A program made the position numbers and the translations under genes. Source: Orobanche coerulescens (lineage: Eukaryota; Streptophyta; Magnoliopsida; Lamiales; Orobanchaceae). From it: a DNA stretch of 64,000 nt. Shown here piece after piece: positions 1-11,390 of the stretch. Location of the stretch: NCBI GenBank assembly GCA_033398695.1, contig CM065814.1, positions 104,224,501 to 104,288,500 on the forward strand. The letters are read 5' to 3'. The notes under the pieces were generated by a model, which saw only the letters and a list, made by a program, of their open reading frames with translations, was not told where the DNA came from and did not search any database. Numbering within the stretch: position 1 is the first letter of the stretch; each line of letters begins with the position of its first letter.

Positions 1-143
1 GGGCTCTGTATTAGCTTTGATTATCATGATTGATGTGATTGTTTTGAGTATGTATACTCGTGTTTGGCTATTGACTTAGCATTCCGGATTGGCCGTGGAG
101 GCGTACTTGAGCTATGATCATGATTGAACGTTATTCTTTCAGT

Positions 144-1199
144 ATGGAAAGAGGAATCCGAAGACGTGACAGAGGGGGTAAAGGCTGCAGAACGAGCCAG
201 AACCCAGAACCTCATGTTTATATGCATGCATATGCCGAGATGGATTAGAGTTCGACCGATGGTGTTACCTACGCGACTGATTCTCCTTCGGGACATCATA
301 CTCGAGGAGTCGATCAGACTGAGAATGGACACGTCGACCCTTTCTTGCTTATGAGTGGCATGATGGCCCAGATGACTCAGATGACGCAGATAGTGGAGAC
401 CATGCAGACCTCGATGGTTCGTGGTCCACCGCAGCAGGGATTCCAGGTGCCGTTTCATGGGCAGACTGGGGGAGTGAGTCAGATTGTTGGCGATATCTCT
501 CATCAGAGGCTGCCTACTTTTGAGAGTTCGTTGGAACCAGCTGATATTGTTCATTGGCTAGAGCATTTTGATAAACTCTTCGACCTGGTTCAGTGTCCGG
601 AGGAGAGTCAGGTGGCAGTCGCGACTTACTATATGAGTAAGGGCGCTTATTCTTGGTGGCCTTCTGTGAAACCCACCGATCGTGATTGTGTTTGGGGCGA
701 GTTCAAGACTCTCAGGTTAGAGAGGTATTATCCGGATCCACTTCGTAAAGCCAAGTTGTCAGAAGTTTTGAACCCCGAGTCCATAGAGGACGAGGGTGTT
801 ATTGTCGTTGCTAAGAAGTTTCAGGGACTTCTTCAGTTTGCTTCGTCTGTTATCCGTACTGAGGCGGATAAGATCAAGTATTTTAGCAAGAGGCTAATCC
901 CACGGTTGAGGATGCAGTTGCTCAATCATAATTGTAATTCACTTGGTAAATTCATCGAGAAGGCTCTTGGAGCAGAGCTTTTGATCAATGAGCTTGCTCG
1001 GAAGAACCCTTCAGTTTCTTCTGGTGAGAGGAATAGGATGCCGGTTTGTTCAGAGGGACATCGGGATCCGACGTCCAAGAGGTCGTTTTCTAGTCATCTT
1101 CGTGCTGGGAAAGCATCTTCATCTCAGACAACAAGTTTGACTGTTGTTTTCTTTGACTGTGATTCAGCGAGGCACGTTAGCACTTGTTGTACGGTGTGA
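144..1199 (+). pseudogene. gypsy gag capsid protein, degenerate (GYP-1)
   Basis: This is the structural gag protein of a Ty3/gypsy element, which would form virus-like particles in the cytoplasm. The ATG at 144 begins a basic N-terminus (MERGIRRRDRGG) typical of plant gypsy gag. An in-frame TAG at 246-248 interrupts it. From about 480 the capsid core (LPTFESSLEPADIVHWLEH, then YYMSKGAYSWW and RYYPDPLR) matches the retrotransposon-gag family in order and spacing. The zinc knuckle near 1146-1190 is broken: only C..C and a final CC can be seen. No pol follows in any frame. The early stop and the broken knuckle make this a dead copy or one dependent on helper proteins. Confidence 0.8.
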
Positions 1200-2160
1200 G
1201 CTTTCGTTTGTTGTTCATGTGGGAGGCAGGAACACCTTCAGAAATACTGCAGGAGTCCTGGTGCCAGTAGGTCTCGAGAGAGCTCATGGGCATCGAGAGA
1301 TTTTGTTACCCCAGTCCGTACTTCATCCAAGGGGTCCTATCAGGCTTCGGGAGCCAGAGACAAGGACAGCCGAGGAGGAGCAGCGAGTGTATATTTGGGT
1401 CTTACTTAAGTCGATGAGATTGAAGAGATAGGTGATCTGGAAATTATCGATGTTGGGTACACTTGAGATGTAGCCTTGATTATTGTATTTTCCTTTCTTT
1501 GTTTTTCGGATTAATGTGTAACTTAATCCGTAATAATGTATTGTGATTGTGAATCATTTGTTGTTGATCTATCTTGTAACGATAGTATTTGATAATCTTG
1601 AGACCTGAGGTTGTTTGACGCGTTTTCTTTCCTTTTGGTGTTATACCCCAGATTTCGTGATAATCAGGGTAAACCTTGTTGTTATTTGCGACGTCAAGTC
1701 TTGAGGACTTGGGCGTGCGATTGATATGGTCCTGAGGATTATATGTGCGTTGTTATTTTCCTTTTGTAGTGTGAGTCAGTGATTGCATGGGCTTTCGATG
1801 CCGATGAGAACGGAGAAATGTACACCGATGATTGCAGACATGTACAATGGGCGGCTCCCGCGGGGTGTGTACGCCAGTGTTACGAGTCATGCGGGTGGTA
1901 CGGCTGTCTGGCCGATATCTAGCGGAGGAGACATGATTCGACTGATCTCACACTTGGCTGAATGTTTTATCACTTGATTTTTCGCCTTGTTCAGGCATAG
2001 GAGACGCAGGGACCCGTGGGGTTAGCCCAGTTGCTCAGGTGAAGTGGTTCGCATTGAGAAGTATTTCTGGAGATGTTGGTTTGAGATCCTGATGGATAGT
2101 TCATATCCCGAGTTGTTTACCCTTAGTTTCGGGGACGAAACTCTTTTTAAGGGGGGAGTA
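1200..2160 (+). other. GYP-1 interior without pol, ending in polypurine tract
   Basis: There is no recognisable enzyme domain in either strand over about 950 bases. Short open frames (for example 1783-1977) have no family resemblance. The last 120 bases look like the tail of a chromovirus pol with the downstream motif encoding a GDETLFKGG-like string, directly followed by the polypurine tract 2149-2160. I read this as the two ends of an internal region joined by deletion of pol. Confidence 0.6.
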
Positions 2161-2361
2161 TGTAATATCCGGGGGTATTTTTTTGTTTTTACTGATGTGT
2201 TGAACTGTATGTTTACCTCGTCTTCAACATTATACATATTGTGTTATACCGTGCATAATTATTGAGCTGCGTTGGATTGTGTTCGTTATTTCGGGTTGAG
2301 ATTTGATGGAACAACTTGGTTGTCCACTTTTGTTGAGCTAACATACATTAGCTTGTGTGCT

Positions 2362-3000
2362 TAACGTACGTTAGTCTTTCGACATTACGTACATTATTCT
2401 GTTTATGTTACGTACGTAATGAGTGGTAGGTAGAGGGAACCTTGCTCAGAGTCAACTTTCGGACGGTGGGTCCTGGGTATCTTTGATCCGATCGACTATT
2501 GCAGTCAACGTATTAATTAAGTACATTAGAAGGTGAGCTCTGCGTACTTTATTCATGTAGCTTGTTAACATAAGTAAATGGTTATTGTTTACATACGTTA
2601 AGGTCTTTATATTTTTGGGCACGTTCTGGACTAGCATTAAGTACGTTATGTTATTGATGTAGCGTATGTAATGGTCCTTATGTACGTTATGCTTGGTCTA
2701 TAGCGTACGTAATGAGATTGTCAGATTACATATCTTGGTTTCGTATTTTATTTCTTCACGAACCAAAACCTCTTTTCTCTCCCTAGAATCGTCCTTCTGG
2801 ACTTGTTCTTGAAATTTAGCCTCTTCCAACGTGTTTTTTCATCCTAGCTTGGTTTGAAGCTTGAATTTGGAAGTTTGTTGGTCTGTACTAGCATTAAGTA
2901 CGTTAAGTTATTGATGTAGCGTATGTAATGGTCCTTACGTACGTTATGCTTGGTCAATAGCGTACGTAATGAGATTGTCAGATTATATATCTTGGTTTCT
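2362..3000 (+). promoter_or_regulatory. array of TTACGTACGTAA-type palindromes in GYP-1 U3
   Basis: Perfect or near-perfect copies of a 12-bp palindrome around CGTACG occur at 2362-2373 (TAACGTACGTTA), 2385-2396, 2408-2419, near 2678 and 2703, and again in the second 257-bp unit near 2935 and 2960. They lie upstream of a TATA-like stretch. Placement in U3 suggests a promoter or enhancer role, but that is inference. Confidence 0.5.
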
Positions 3001-3144
3001 TATTTCATTTCTTCACGAACCAAAACCTCTTTTCTCTCCCTAGAATCGTCCTTCTGGACTTGTTCTTGATATTTAGCCTCTTCCAACGTGTTTTTTCATC
3101 CTAGCTTGGTTTGAAGCTTGAAGTTGGAAGCTTGTTGGTACTCC
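2631..3144 (+). repeat. two-copy tandem duplication, 257-bp unit
   Basis: The segment starting CTAGCATTAAGTACGTTA at 2631 recurs at 2888 with a handful of substitutions and runs to about 3144. Each unit carries palindromes, a TATA-like region and the downstream leader, so the whole putative promoter is doubled. Confidence 0.9.
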
Positions 3145-4370
3145 TTTGGTGTTTGGAGAGTTCATCTTGTTCTTCTTGGGTAAGTTCTCTTAATCTCTTG
3201 TTCTTCAAGTGATTTTCGAGTATGTTGTTGTTGCTGTCGTTTAGTTCGTGTATTGATGATTTGTTGGAGGATAGTATGGTTCTATATAGTTTTTATGAAC
3301 TTATGATGAAGAACATGATGATATGACTTGAGTTTGTTTGTGTTCTTGGTGTTTAAGGATACTTGGAGGTTATAATCATGTCTAGGAAGGGTTATCTTAA
3401 GATTGTTATATGATTAACATAACCTTGAGATGATTATTGTTGTTTGGTTGTGTTCTTGAGAGATTATAACCATTTTAGTAAGGATTTATGATGAAATAGG
3501 GAGATTATCATAATCTTGAAATGGTTAAGTTAATCCTGTTGATAATCCGAATTCATGATGAATTGGTGGTTGATTATTGTTTAGACATCATGTTAGTAGG
3601 GTTGATGATGTTCTTGAGGTATTGATGAGGATATTGGTGATATTATCATTTTGAGATGACTGATTTGATGTTGTTCTTGATAATCCTTGTTGAATTGTTT
3701 TTCACAAGTGTTAAGAACATAATGATCATGTTAATTGATCATTGAGGTGTTGGAGGATGTTGTAATTCATAGTTGAGAACTATGATATTCGTTTGTGGAT
3801 TTTAACCGATTCGTGATTGAACTGGGGTTGTCTTTGGTGTTGTTTTCTATTGATTTTGTGTTATTGAATGAATTGTATTTCATTCAAGGTTGTTCGAGTG
3901 CTTCTGATCGTCGGAGGACGCCGTTTGCCGTTCGTTGGTGGATTTCATCGCCTTCGGTTTGAGGCAAGTTTTATACTTGTACTAGTGAATGAGATTAATG
4001 TTATCATGTATATGTATGAATGTGTGTATCATTTCAAGACTTGTCCTCTTTATGATTTTGTTGATATCAGGGGATTGTTTGACACGATACCCTTCGGCAA
4101 ATTATGCTAAATGTTATTATTGTTCGGCAAAATCCGTTCAAGGCATTGAGATACTCGTTGTTGATGTTATTGTCGATAGCCGGTTCGCGGTATCGATGTA
4201 TCGATTGTTGTTGTTGGTATTGATATCGATTTAAGACATTGTTGTGATCATTGTTATTGATCTTGGTGTTTTGCTATTGATGTTGTGTTGGCCGATTGAA
4301 GGCATTGACGTGTTCGATTATCCTCTCTGTCGCCGGTAACCGATTATAGGTGCCGAGGCATCCGTTGTAT

Positions 4371-4555
4371 CGTTGTTATCGATTAGCCGTTCTAAGGCAA
4401 TCAAGGTATTGAATTGGGACTGTCGAGGATATTTCCCATCCGCTGAGTCGTTGTTATCGATTGGTCGCTCTAAGACAATCGATGTATTGAATTGGGATCG
4501 CCGAGGATGGTGCCCATCTGTGAGTTATTGTTGTCGTGTTGGCCGACTCAAGGCA
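4371..4555 (+). repeat. imperfect 78-bp tandem repeat in GYP-1 LTR
   Basis: CGTTGTTATCGATT begins units at 4371 and 4449, and a partial third unit follows near 4526. Each contains a 'CGATT..CCG/TCG..TCTAAG' block and 'GTATTGAATTGGGA'. It looks like simple expansion within the LTR. Confidence 0.8.
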
Positions 4556-4649
4556 AGACTCCTATTATTCTTGTGAATTCTGTAATCTTGGGATCATTGC
4601 CGTTTGTGATTAATTGTGTTTTGGAGGCTAGTCTCAGCTAGTCCTCGAT

Positions 4650-4893
4650 GGGTAAGTTTGGGGCTTGAACCTTCGCGGTTAGTTTCCCAACACCTACAGT
4701 TCAGTAGGTCACGGTCATGTTGATGATCTCATTATGGGTAAGTTTGGGGCTTGAACCTTCGCGGTTGGTTTCCCAACACCTACAGTTCAGTAGGTCACGG
4801 TCATGTTGATGATCTCATTATATGTAAGTTTGGAGCTTAAACCTTCGCGGTTGGTTTCCCAACACCTACAATTCAGTAGGTCACGGTCACTGG
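4650..4893 (+). repeat. 86-bp tandem repeat, about three copies, at the GYP-1 LTR end
   Basis: GGTAAGTTTGGGGCTTG starts at 4651 and 4737, and a variant at 4823. All share TTCCCAACACCTACA and CAGTAGGTCACGGTCA. The third copy runs to the junction with GYP-2. Confidence 0.9.
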
Positions 4894-6513
4894 TGTTACA
4901 CCCCCAATCCATTCAGGGATATTACACGCCGTAGAACCATTCCACAAGGATCTACCATGCTGGTAACAATATTGAACATCTCAACAATGCCTTTAAGGCT
5001 AAAAGGACTCAGTAGACCGATTTGGTCTTTCAATAAATACATACAACTCAAACACAATACGTGCCCATGCAGGGGTCGAATATAACAAACTCCCGTACAA
5101 CGGGAAATAATACCACAATATCAAGCAACATTAAGCATCACAACCTCATTTCAAAGGAGTAACAACCAATATCACCCGTCACATATTCACCGAACAAGCA
5201 CACATAACAACACGAAATCCTCGGTAAATGATTACGGTTTATTACATTCACTAAATGTGATTATGAGTCTTTCAACAACGAAGTTAACACACATAGTCTA
5301 AAAACACACTTATTTACGAAGCATCCGAGTTATCGCTAAAAGACAACATTTATCGAGAACATACCGATACTTTTTAACATTCATTAAACATCCGGATTTT
5401 ACATAAAATCATTTACCAATAATTATGCCTACGAAACATGAAACGTATGGGCAAGATACTTGCCTCGATACCGCGAGCAATGAAACGATGAACGGACATG
5501 GCCGGGTAGCCTTTGGCCTTCCAAGATTGACCAAAAACCCGACAACTCCACGGAAACTACGAAAACAATATCACTACGAATCAATAACGCTAAACGGCAT
5601 CCGAATCAACTCGAAAAACAACAAGGATTCGAGGGTTCTTCAAGGAAATCGGAAATCAATGTTCCGGGTTGGTAAAAATCGATAAAATGAGTTACAAAAT
5701 CCGAAGATCATGGCCAAGACAACAAGAATACCATAACCAATTCATTAATCTCAGATAAAATCGATGAATCACAAAGAAACCCCCAAAAATCATGAAATCA
5801 AGGTTCTAAGTAAGGAAATACCTTGATTCGACGAAGAACACAAATTAGATGTTGATATAATCAACTAGAATATTCCAAAACACCTTGAAATCGAGTGGAA
5901 ATGACTAAGGGCTCGCCTCCTCGTCTCTCCCGTCGCCAGCCGCCACAAAAGATGGAAAAAATGAAGTCGGTTCAGGTCTGGCCGAGCCAGGCCTATAAAT
6001 AGCCGACAGGGTTACGGCCGTAATCGGCAGTGCCTTATGGCCGTAACTCGATCAACGCGCGTTAGTGTACGCAGCGGACGAACATTTGCGTACGCAACCA
6101 TCACAGCTTACGACCGTAATCAGCATAGCGTTACGGTCGTAACCGAGCATCCCAGACCACTGGTCGAAATCTGCCGAATCCTTACGGCCGTAACTGGCCA
6201 TTGCCTAGCGGCCGTAACAAGCCTTACGACCGTAATCGAGTACCCCAGGCCCAGGTGTCCGGAAGCCTTACGGCCGTAATCGGCCAAGCCTTACGGCCGT
6301 AACTCGCTCCAGCCCACACCCGACCATCCGGCTCGATACTCGACGACATCTCGATCACGCGAACGCACCGGCTATGATCCAAAACAATAACGAACAGGCT
6401 ACGAAACTCAACATATCACGATACAAACATGCGATTCCAACAACGCGGACAACAACAGTCCGTTCGACCGAAGAAAATTCAATGAAACCGGAATAAAAAT
6501 CTCGGGTATCACA
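4894..6513 (-). repeat. 3' LTR of GYP-2
   Basis: On the plus strand it runs from TGTTACACCCCC (4894) to ..GGGTATCACA (6513), so the minus strand starts TGTGATACCCGAG, directly after a polypurine tract (complement of 6514-6531). It is 1,620 bp. A TATTTATA-like box (complement of about 5993-6002) lies just downstream of a palindrome array. The open frames across it are chance. Confidence 0.8.
6012..6302 (-). promoter_or_regulatory. nine-copy TTACGGCCGTAA palindrome array in GYP-2 U3
   Basis: Copies start at 6012, 6035, 6108, 6131, 6182, 6206, 6224, 6268 and 6291. Those at 6012, 6182, 6268 and 6291 are perfect 12-bp palindromes; the others carry one or two changes (TTATGGCCGTAA, TTACGACCGTAA, TTACGGTCGTAA). 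The array ends about 10 bases from the TATA-like box on the minus strand. A related palindrome, TGCGTACGCA, sits between copies near 6087. Confidence 0.7.
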
Positions 6514-7272
6514 TTCTACCCCTCTTAAAAGAAGTTTCGTCCTCGAAACTTGAAACATAGAATGAACAACGCAAAACAAACTCAGACAACACCCTATATC
6601 CGTTGCCGATAACCCGCGACGACTCACGTGCAGTACGCAGCTGCTACCATCCAAATCGCTACACCCGAACAATAACAAAACACAACGAACGAAAATCAAT
6701 ACGATTGACCAACCCAACAATACATCAATCACAACGCGATCTAATCGCCGAACAAATACGGAATTACTCCACCCATGGGTTGAAAGATCGAAAACGAGAC
6801 TAATTTCCCACACTTAAGGGAATTACGAAGGAGTCTGAACGTTCAACAATCACGAAACGAGATCAACATAAACCGAATAATCAAACGATCGAACCACAAC
6901 GATCGAGACAACAACAATCGAACAATCATGTCCGAATCACGAAGAGCAATAAAATTCAAACAACAACCCCAAAGTTCACATCTCGACTCGAGACATATAT
7001 GATCCGGTGAAAATAACAAGATGTGCATTCACATAAGATCCACAGGAAATGGAATAGCAATTGAAAAGTCACAATGACAAATGAGTTATTCTGAAACAAT
7101 ACCACACTCGTTCGATCAACAAGAGCAAGGGACAGGATAAGCTCAGAAAATGTCAACGAACATAAACGAGTCGACAGAGTCGAAAATACAGAAGTTCAAA
7201 ATCCGATCCACTTCAAATAAAAGAAGTTAATCTCCGAAATTCGAACAACAAGTAAGGAAATAACATAACATA
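6514..7272 (-). other. GYP-2 polypurine tract and non-coding 3' interior
   Basis: The plus strand reads TTCTACCCCTCTTAAAAG next to the LTR, the complement of a polypurine tract, then the FEDETSF-like end-of-element motif. The remaining roughly 740 bases are A/C-rich on the plus strand and have no recognisable pol domain. Frames such as 6355-6813 (-) run across the LTR boundary and are not credible. Confidence 0.6.
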
Positions 7273-7650
7273 CACTACAAAAAATGCAGTATTTACCGAC
7301 GCCATTTACCGACGCCAGTAAAGGCATTGGTATTTTTTGACATTTAACGACGCCGTTACCGACACCCGTGAATTTGGACGATCCCCGACGGCTTTAACGA
7401 CGCCATAGCGCGGGTGTCTTCCCGCGAAATTTGCCGACACCGCACTCAACGCCGTAGTCTTCGGAATATACCGACGGCGCTTTTGCCGTCGTTAAATGGC
7501 ATGATTATTTTACACAATTACGTGACTTACATGAATTAACGACGCCACTCCCGCCGTCGGTATTTGTTAAATTTAACAACGCCTTTACCGCGCCAAGCTA
7601 TCTGTCAAATTTTACAAGGCCATTACCGACGCTACAAGGCTGCAGAAATT
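7273..7650 (+). repeat. CACTA-1 left terminus and subterminal repeats
   Basis: The terminal inverted repeat (CACTACAAAAAA) is followed by many direct and inverted copies of TTACCGACGCC, TTAACGACGCC and the complement GCCGTCGGTA. Such subterminal motifs are the binding sites of the TNPA-type protein in En/Spm elements. Confidence 0.85.
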
Positions 7651-9121
7651 TTAATACATACTCATCCTCTCGCCTATTCCGATTCGACCTAAAATCGCTC
7701 TAATTCACCTCTGCAAAACACCTCTCTCCCCGCACCTCTGCAAAATGCCTCTCTCCCCGCACCTCTGCAAAACGCCTCTCTCCCCGGCGACCTAAAATCC
7801 CCGACGGAGATATCTGCGCTTTCTTCCTCCAGGGCACGGAGCTCATAAATAGAGAGTTTAAAAAACCAGAGATACGATCAGATCTTAGATCACACCCCCA
7901 ATCATCACGCTATCCTCTTTCGATTTCCCAATTCAGGTAACATCTCCGTTTCCTTTCCATTTTTGATTGTTTTTCGGACACTTTTGGGTTCCTTGTTTAT
8001 TTATATTGAACATTTTGGCTTTTTTTTTTAAAAAAAAAATTGTTTGTGGGATTGTGTTTAGCTTGTACTTCTTGCTAGGGTAGAGTTAGATTAGCTTGAG
8101 CTTGTTGGCTATATAGGACAGCTTTGTGGCTATTTGATTAACTGTGATTGCTCATTTGGGACTGCTGTTGCATCATTTTTGAGCTTTTTGATTAGATTGG
8201 CCTTTAGACTAAGTTTAAGCCTGTTCTTTGGGAGTTTTTAGCTTGTTTAATTAAAGTTAGTTACTGTAGCTTAAGCCTGTTTGCCTTAGTTAGTAGCTTT
8301 AGGGTAGATTAGTTCTTTCTAAATCTCTTTCAAAAGCTTGTTGTGAGTCGCTTTCACTTAGTAACCTTATCTCGAGCTTATTATAGCTTTTCCTCTAAAA
8401 AGTTTTCATAAAAAGTTCTTAATGTTTACTGTTAATCATTTTTTAGCAAAAATGAAAAAATAAAGAAAATAATAAATAGCAAAAAAACATCACTGCTGGG
8501 GTTTGATCTTGGGCCACTCAGCTCACCCCCCACACACATATCCATCAAGGGTGTGTTTAGTTTAAATCCTTTTAAACACTTTCTATTTTTCTCGTTATAA
8601 ATAAGCTAGTATACGGTTATACGTATTGCAATCTTTTCATATACGTTATGATGTAATTTACGGTTTTCAAATGTCACTACAAAAATACAAGATTTACCGA
8701 CACCCTTCATTTTACTTGGGATTTAGAGAAGCAAGTCAATAATTTTAAATATAAATATCCTTTTTTGCTTTAATTACAAATACTCCCATAAGTGGAGGTT
8801 TGTTTTGCTTGACGATATATGCCTCTGTTTTATATTATGAGATCTCTGTAATCCTTAAAGATAACCATTTTTTTTAAATTTGTGATTAGACTAAATCTGA
8901 TGAATTTATTTGGGATAATCACAAAATCTACCCTTGAGGTTGTGTAATCACGAAACCCCTAGAGAAGTTCCATAGTTACGAAAAACCTTGAGTTTTGTAG
9001 TCCAGTAAATTAAAGGGTGGTAAATCGTAAGAGTTTTATGACTGTAAGGGTTTGTTTTCATAATGTTCTTCATAAGACGAAAAAACCTTGAGTTTTTTTA
9101 TCATTTTGTTACAATTTTTAG
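7651..9121 (+). other. CACTA-1 leader, 27-bp repeat and leader intron
   Basis: A pyrimidine-rich leader has three tandem copies of a 27-bp unit (7706-7786, CACCTCTGCAAAAC...). A likely splice donor (CAG/GTAACA at 7937) and an acceptor (TTTTTAG ending 9121) define a leader intron of about 1.2 kb, T-rich as usual in plants. No coding sequence is seen, but the intron contains an extra CACTA-like end at 8675. Confidence 0.55.
8675..8709 (+). repeat. internal copy of a CACTA left terminus
   Basis: CACTACAAAAATACAAGATT followed by TACCGACACCC closely resembles the left end of CACTA-1 at 7273 and ends in one subterminal motif. It lies within the leader intron. It may be the stump of a truncated related element or a duplicated end. 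Confidence 0.55.
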
Positions 9122-11132
9122 AATGGGTGACAACCGTGGATCGGATGTATCGCCGAAACTTGATGGCTCTTGGAATCCTCGCATTCCTCTCTCGACTTGA
9201 CAACTTTATCGAGTATGAAAGTAGTCAATGTGACCGCATGTCGGGTGACCAAATAAGATGTCTATGTAAAAAATGTGATAATATACAGTTTCATGATACA
9301 GAAAAAGTTAAGTATCACATTGGGAAATTTAGGTTCATTAGGGAGTATAAAACTTGGATTTTTCACGGCGAAATTGAAATGGATGAGGGATGTAAAGATA
9401 TGGATGAAGATGTGAATATGGATACCAACGAGTTAGGATCCAATTGCACTGCATTTATGGTCATGGAGCATGTCGGGCCACAATTTAATGTTGAGAATGT
9501 GGAAGAACCACCAAATCCTGAAGCAACACGAATATATGACATGTTGAATGCTGGAGACAAAGAGTTGTGGCCTGGTTGTGCTAATTACTCCCAATTGTCT
9601 TATATGGCTCATTTCATGAGTTTGAAAGCAGAGAACCACTTATCAGAAAAGTGTTTTAATCAATTTGCAGAGTTCATGAAAGACAGTCATCCAAAAGGGA
9701 ATCTATGTCCCGATAACTTCTATAGTACAAAGAAATTATTGCGTGGGTTGGGATTACCTGTAGAGAAGATTGATTGTTGTCCAAATAGTTGCATGCTTTA
9801 TTGGGACCATTACAAAGACAGTGAGAGTTGTATATTCTGGGGTACATCACGCTACAAAGATATGTGTCGTGCCTCAGGAAGCCGTAGGAGGAAAAAAGTG
9901 GCAGCCATGAAGATGTACTACTTTCCTCTTATTCCCCGATTGCAAAGGCTATACATGTCAAATGCTACCGCGGCAGATATGAGGTGGCATGCTTCATGTT
10001 CTGGTTCAAATGATGGAATTATGCGTCATCCTGCAGACTCTCCAGCATGGAAGCACCTTGACACTATTTATCCAGATTTTGTGCGGAGGCTAGAAATGTG
10101 AGATTAGGTCTTTCGACTGATGGTTTTGCACCTTTTGCACAATCAGTATGCGACAATATTCATCGTAGCGCTATAGTCACACCCTATAACTTACCACCTT
10201 GCTCGTATGAAGGAACAATTCATGTTCCTAACAATCTTAGTACTGTGGCCACGCAATCCTAAGATGCAATCGATGTGTTTCTTCACCGCCATAAAGGAGT
10301 TGGTGAATTTGTGGAAGAGGGTGTTCCAACATTTGACATCTCATTGAAGCAAAATTTTCAAATGCGAGCACCGTTGTTGTGGACTATTAGTGATTTTCCA
10401 AAGATATTCAATGTTGTCTGGATGGAGTATCGCCGAAGATTGGCATGCCCTCATTACATGGATGAGACTGAAGCGTTTACTCTTCCTAAGAATGGTAAAC
10501 AAACATGGTTTGATTGTAGTCGGAAATTCTTGGAGACGGATCACATGTTTAGGAGGAACCGACAAGCATTTAGAAAGAATATGACATGTGAAGTACCTAC
10601 ACCTGAGAAAAGGTCGGGCGCTGAGATATTGAATCAAATAGAGGCACTGGGTCTTGTGAAAGTGACAGAGGACTACAATGACACAAACAAAGAGATATCC
10701 AAGAATTCTAGGAGCGAGTGGAAGAAAAGAAGCATCTTTTGGGATCTCCCATATTGGAAAGAACTTCGATTCGTCACAATTGATGTCATGCACATTGAAA
10801 AAAATGTGTTTGACAATGTGTTCAACAATGTGCTTAATGTGCCGGGAAAGACCAAGGATACCACCAAGTCTAGAGACGAGTTGCAATTGCTCTGCATCAG
10901 ACCTGAATTGAAGAAAAATAAGACAACAGGAAAGTATCTGAAAGCTTGTTACTCACTTGACAGAGATGAAAAGAGAGTACTATGTGAATGGATATCTCGT
11001 CTTAAATTTCCTGATGGCTACATGTCCAATATTAGTAGATGTGTGGATAAGAAACAACTAAAGATGAGAGGGATGAAAAGTCATGACTGCCATGTGTTCA
11101 TGCAATGCTTATTACCTATTGCGTTTCATGAA
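9122..11132 (+). pseudogene. TNP2-like CACTA transposase, 5' portion (broken)
   Basis: This is the catalytic transposase of En/Spm elements, which acts in the nucleus on the element ends. In order: a transposase-associated N-terminal domain (about 9140-9360; RMYRRN, then IRCLCKKCDN with its paired cysteines and WIFHGE), a middle region (about 9540-10080; MAHFMSLKAENHLSEKCFNQ, CCPNSCMLYW), and the Transposase_21 region (about 10290-10900; QNFQMRAPLLWTISDFP, RLACPHYM, IDVMHIEKNVFDNV). The frame shifts near 10083 (an alternate frame continues RNVRLGLSTDGFAPF) and near 10420, and a stop lies at 10259-10261. The reading ends at FHELL where the Tekay element is inserted; the next residues resume at 27600. 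Assignment is secure; activity is not expected. Confidence 0.85.
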
Positions 11133-11390
11133 CTTCTTGTAACACCCCAATTCACAAATGGGACATTACACGCCGTAGAACCCTTATGAGGTCTACCAGG
11201 CTAAAACACGACACATAAACCACAATGTAATCCCAAATGATGCACTCAAAAAGTAAATAAGGCCGTGGCCTCGGCCAAAACATTTTAACGGAGTACAAGA
11301 ACATAAGTTAAATACCAATTCATTGCCCACGCAGGGGACTTAAACCAAGTTCAAAATAAACAGTCTGACTCCATTACTCGACAATGCAAT

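Larger units (their letters stand above)
1..4893 (+). mobile_element. GYP-1: 3' part of a gag-only Ty3/gypsy LTR retrotransposon
   Basis: The window opens inside this element. It holds a decayed gag, a short stretch with no recognisable protease, RT, RNase H or integrase, a polypurine tract (2149-2160, AAGGGGGGAGTA) and a 3' LTR starting TGTAATATCC at 2161. The text just before the tract resembles the end of a chromovirus polyprotein (SYPELFTL), so an internal deletion of pol is inferred. The right edge is hard to fix: GYP-2 starts with TGTTACA at 4894, and the same bases could also be the end of this LTR. The 5' LTR lies outside the window. Confidence 0.8.
2161..4893 (+). repeat. 3' LTR of GYP-1
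   Basis: It starts TGTAATATCC right after the polypurine tract and is about 2.7 kb, long for a gypsy LTR. It contains three layers of tandem structure: a 257-bp promoter-region duplication, a 78-bp repeat and an 86-bp repeat, listed separately. TATA-like sequence (ATTATATATC, about 2983) follows the palindrome cluster. It holds no gene. Confidence 0.75.

Noticed and set aside
1783..1977. 64-codon plus ORF in GYP-1
   Set aside because: No domain and no conservation evidence; it lies in the pol-less interior.
6012..6302. CRISPR-like array
   Set aside because: Repeats are 12-bp palindromes with irregular spacing in a plant LTR; there is no uniform spacer length and no cas gene.
6355..6813. 152-codon minus ORF with VSRTKLLLRG text
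   Set aside because: It spans the boundary of the GYP-2 LTR and interior. The motif is an out-of-frame reading of the usual post-pol sequence.
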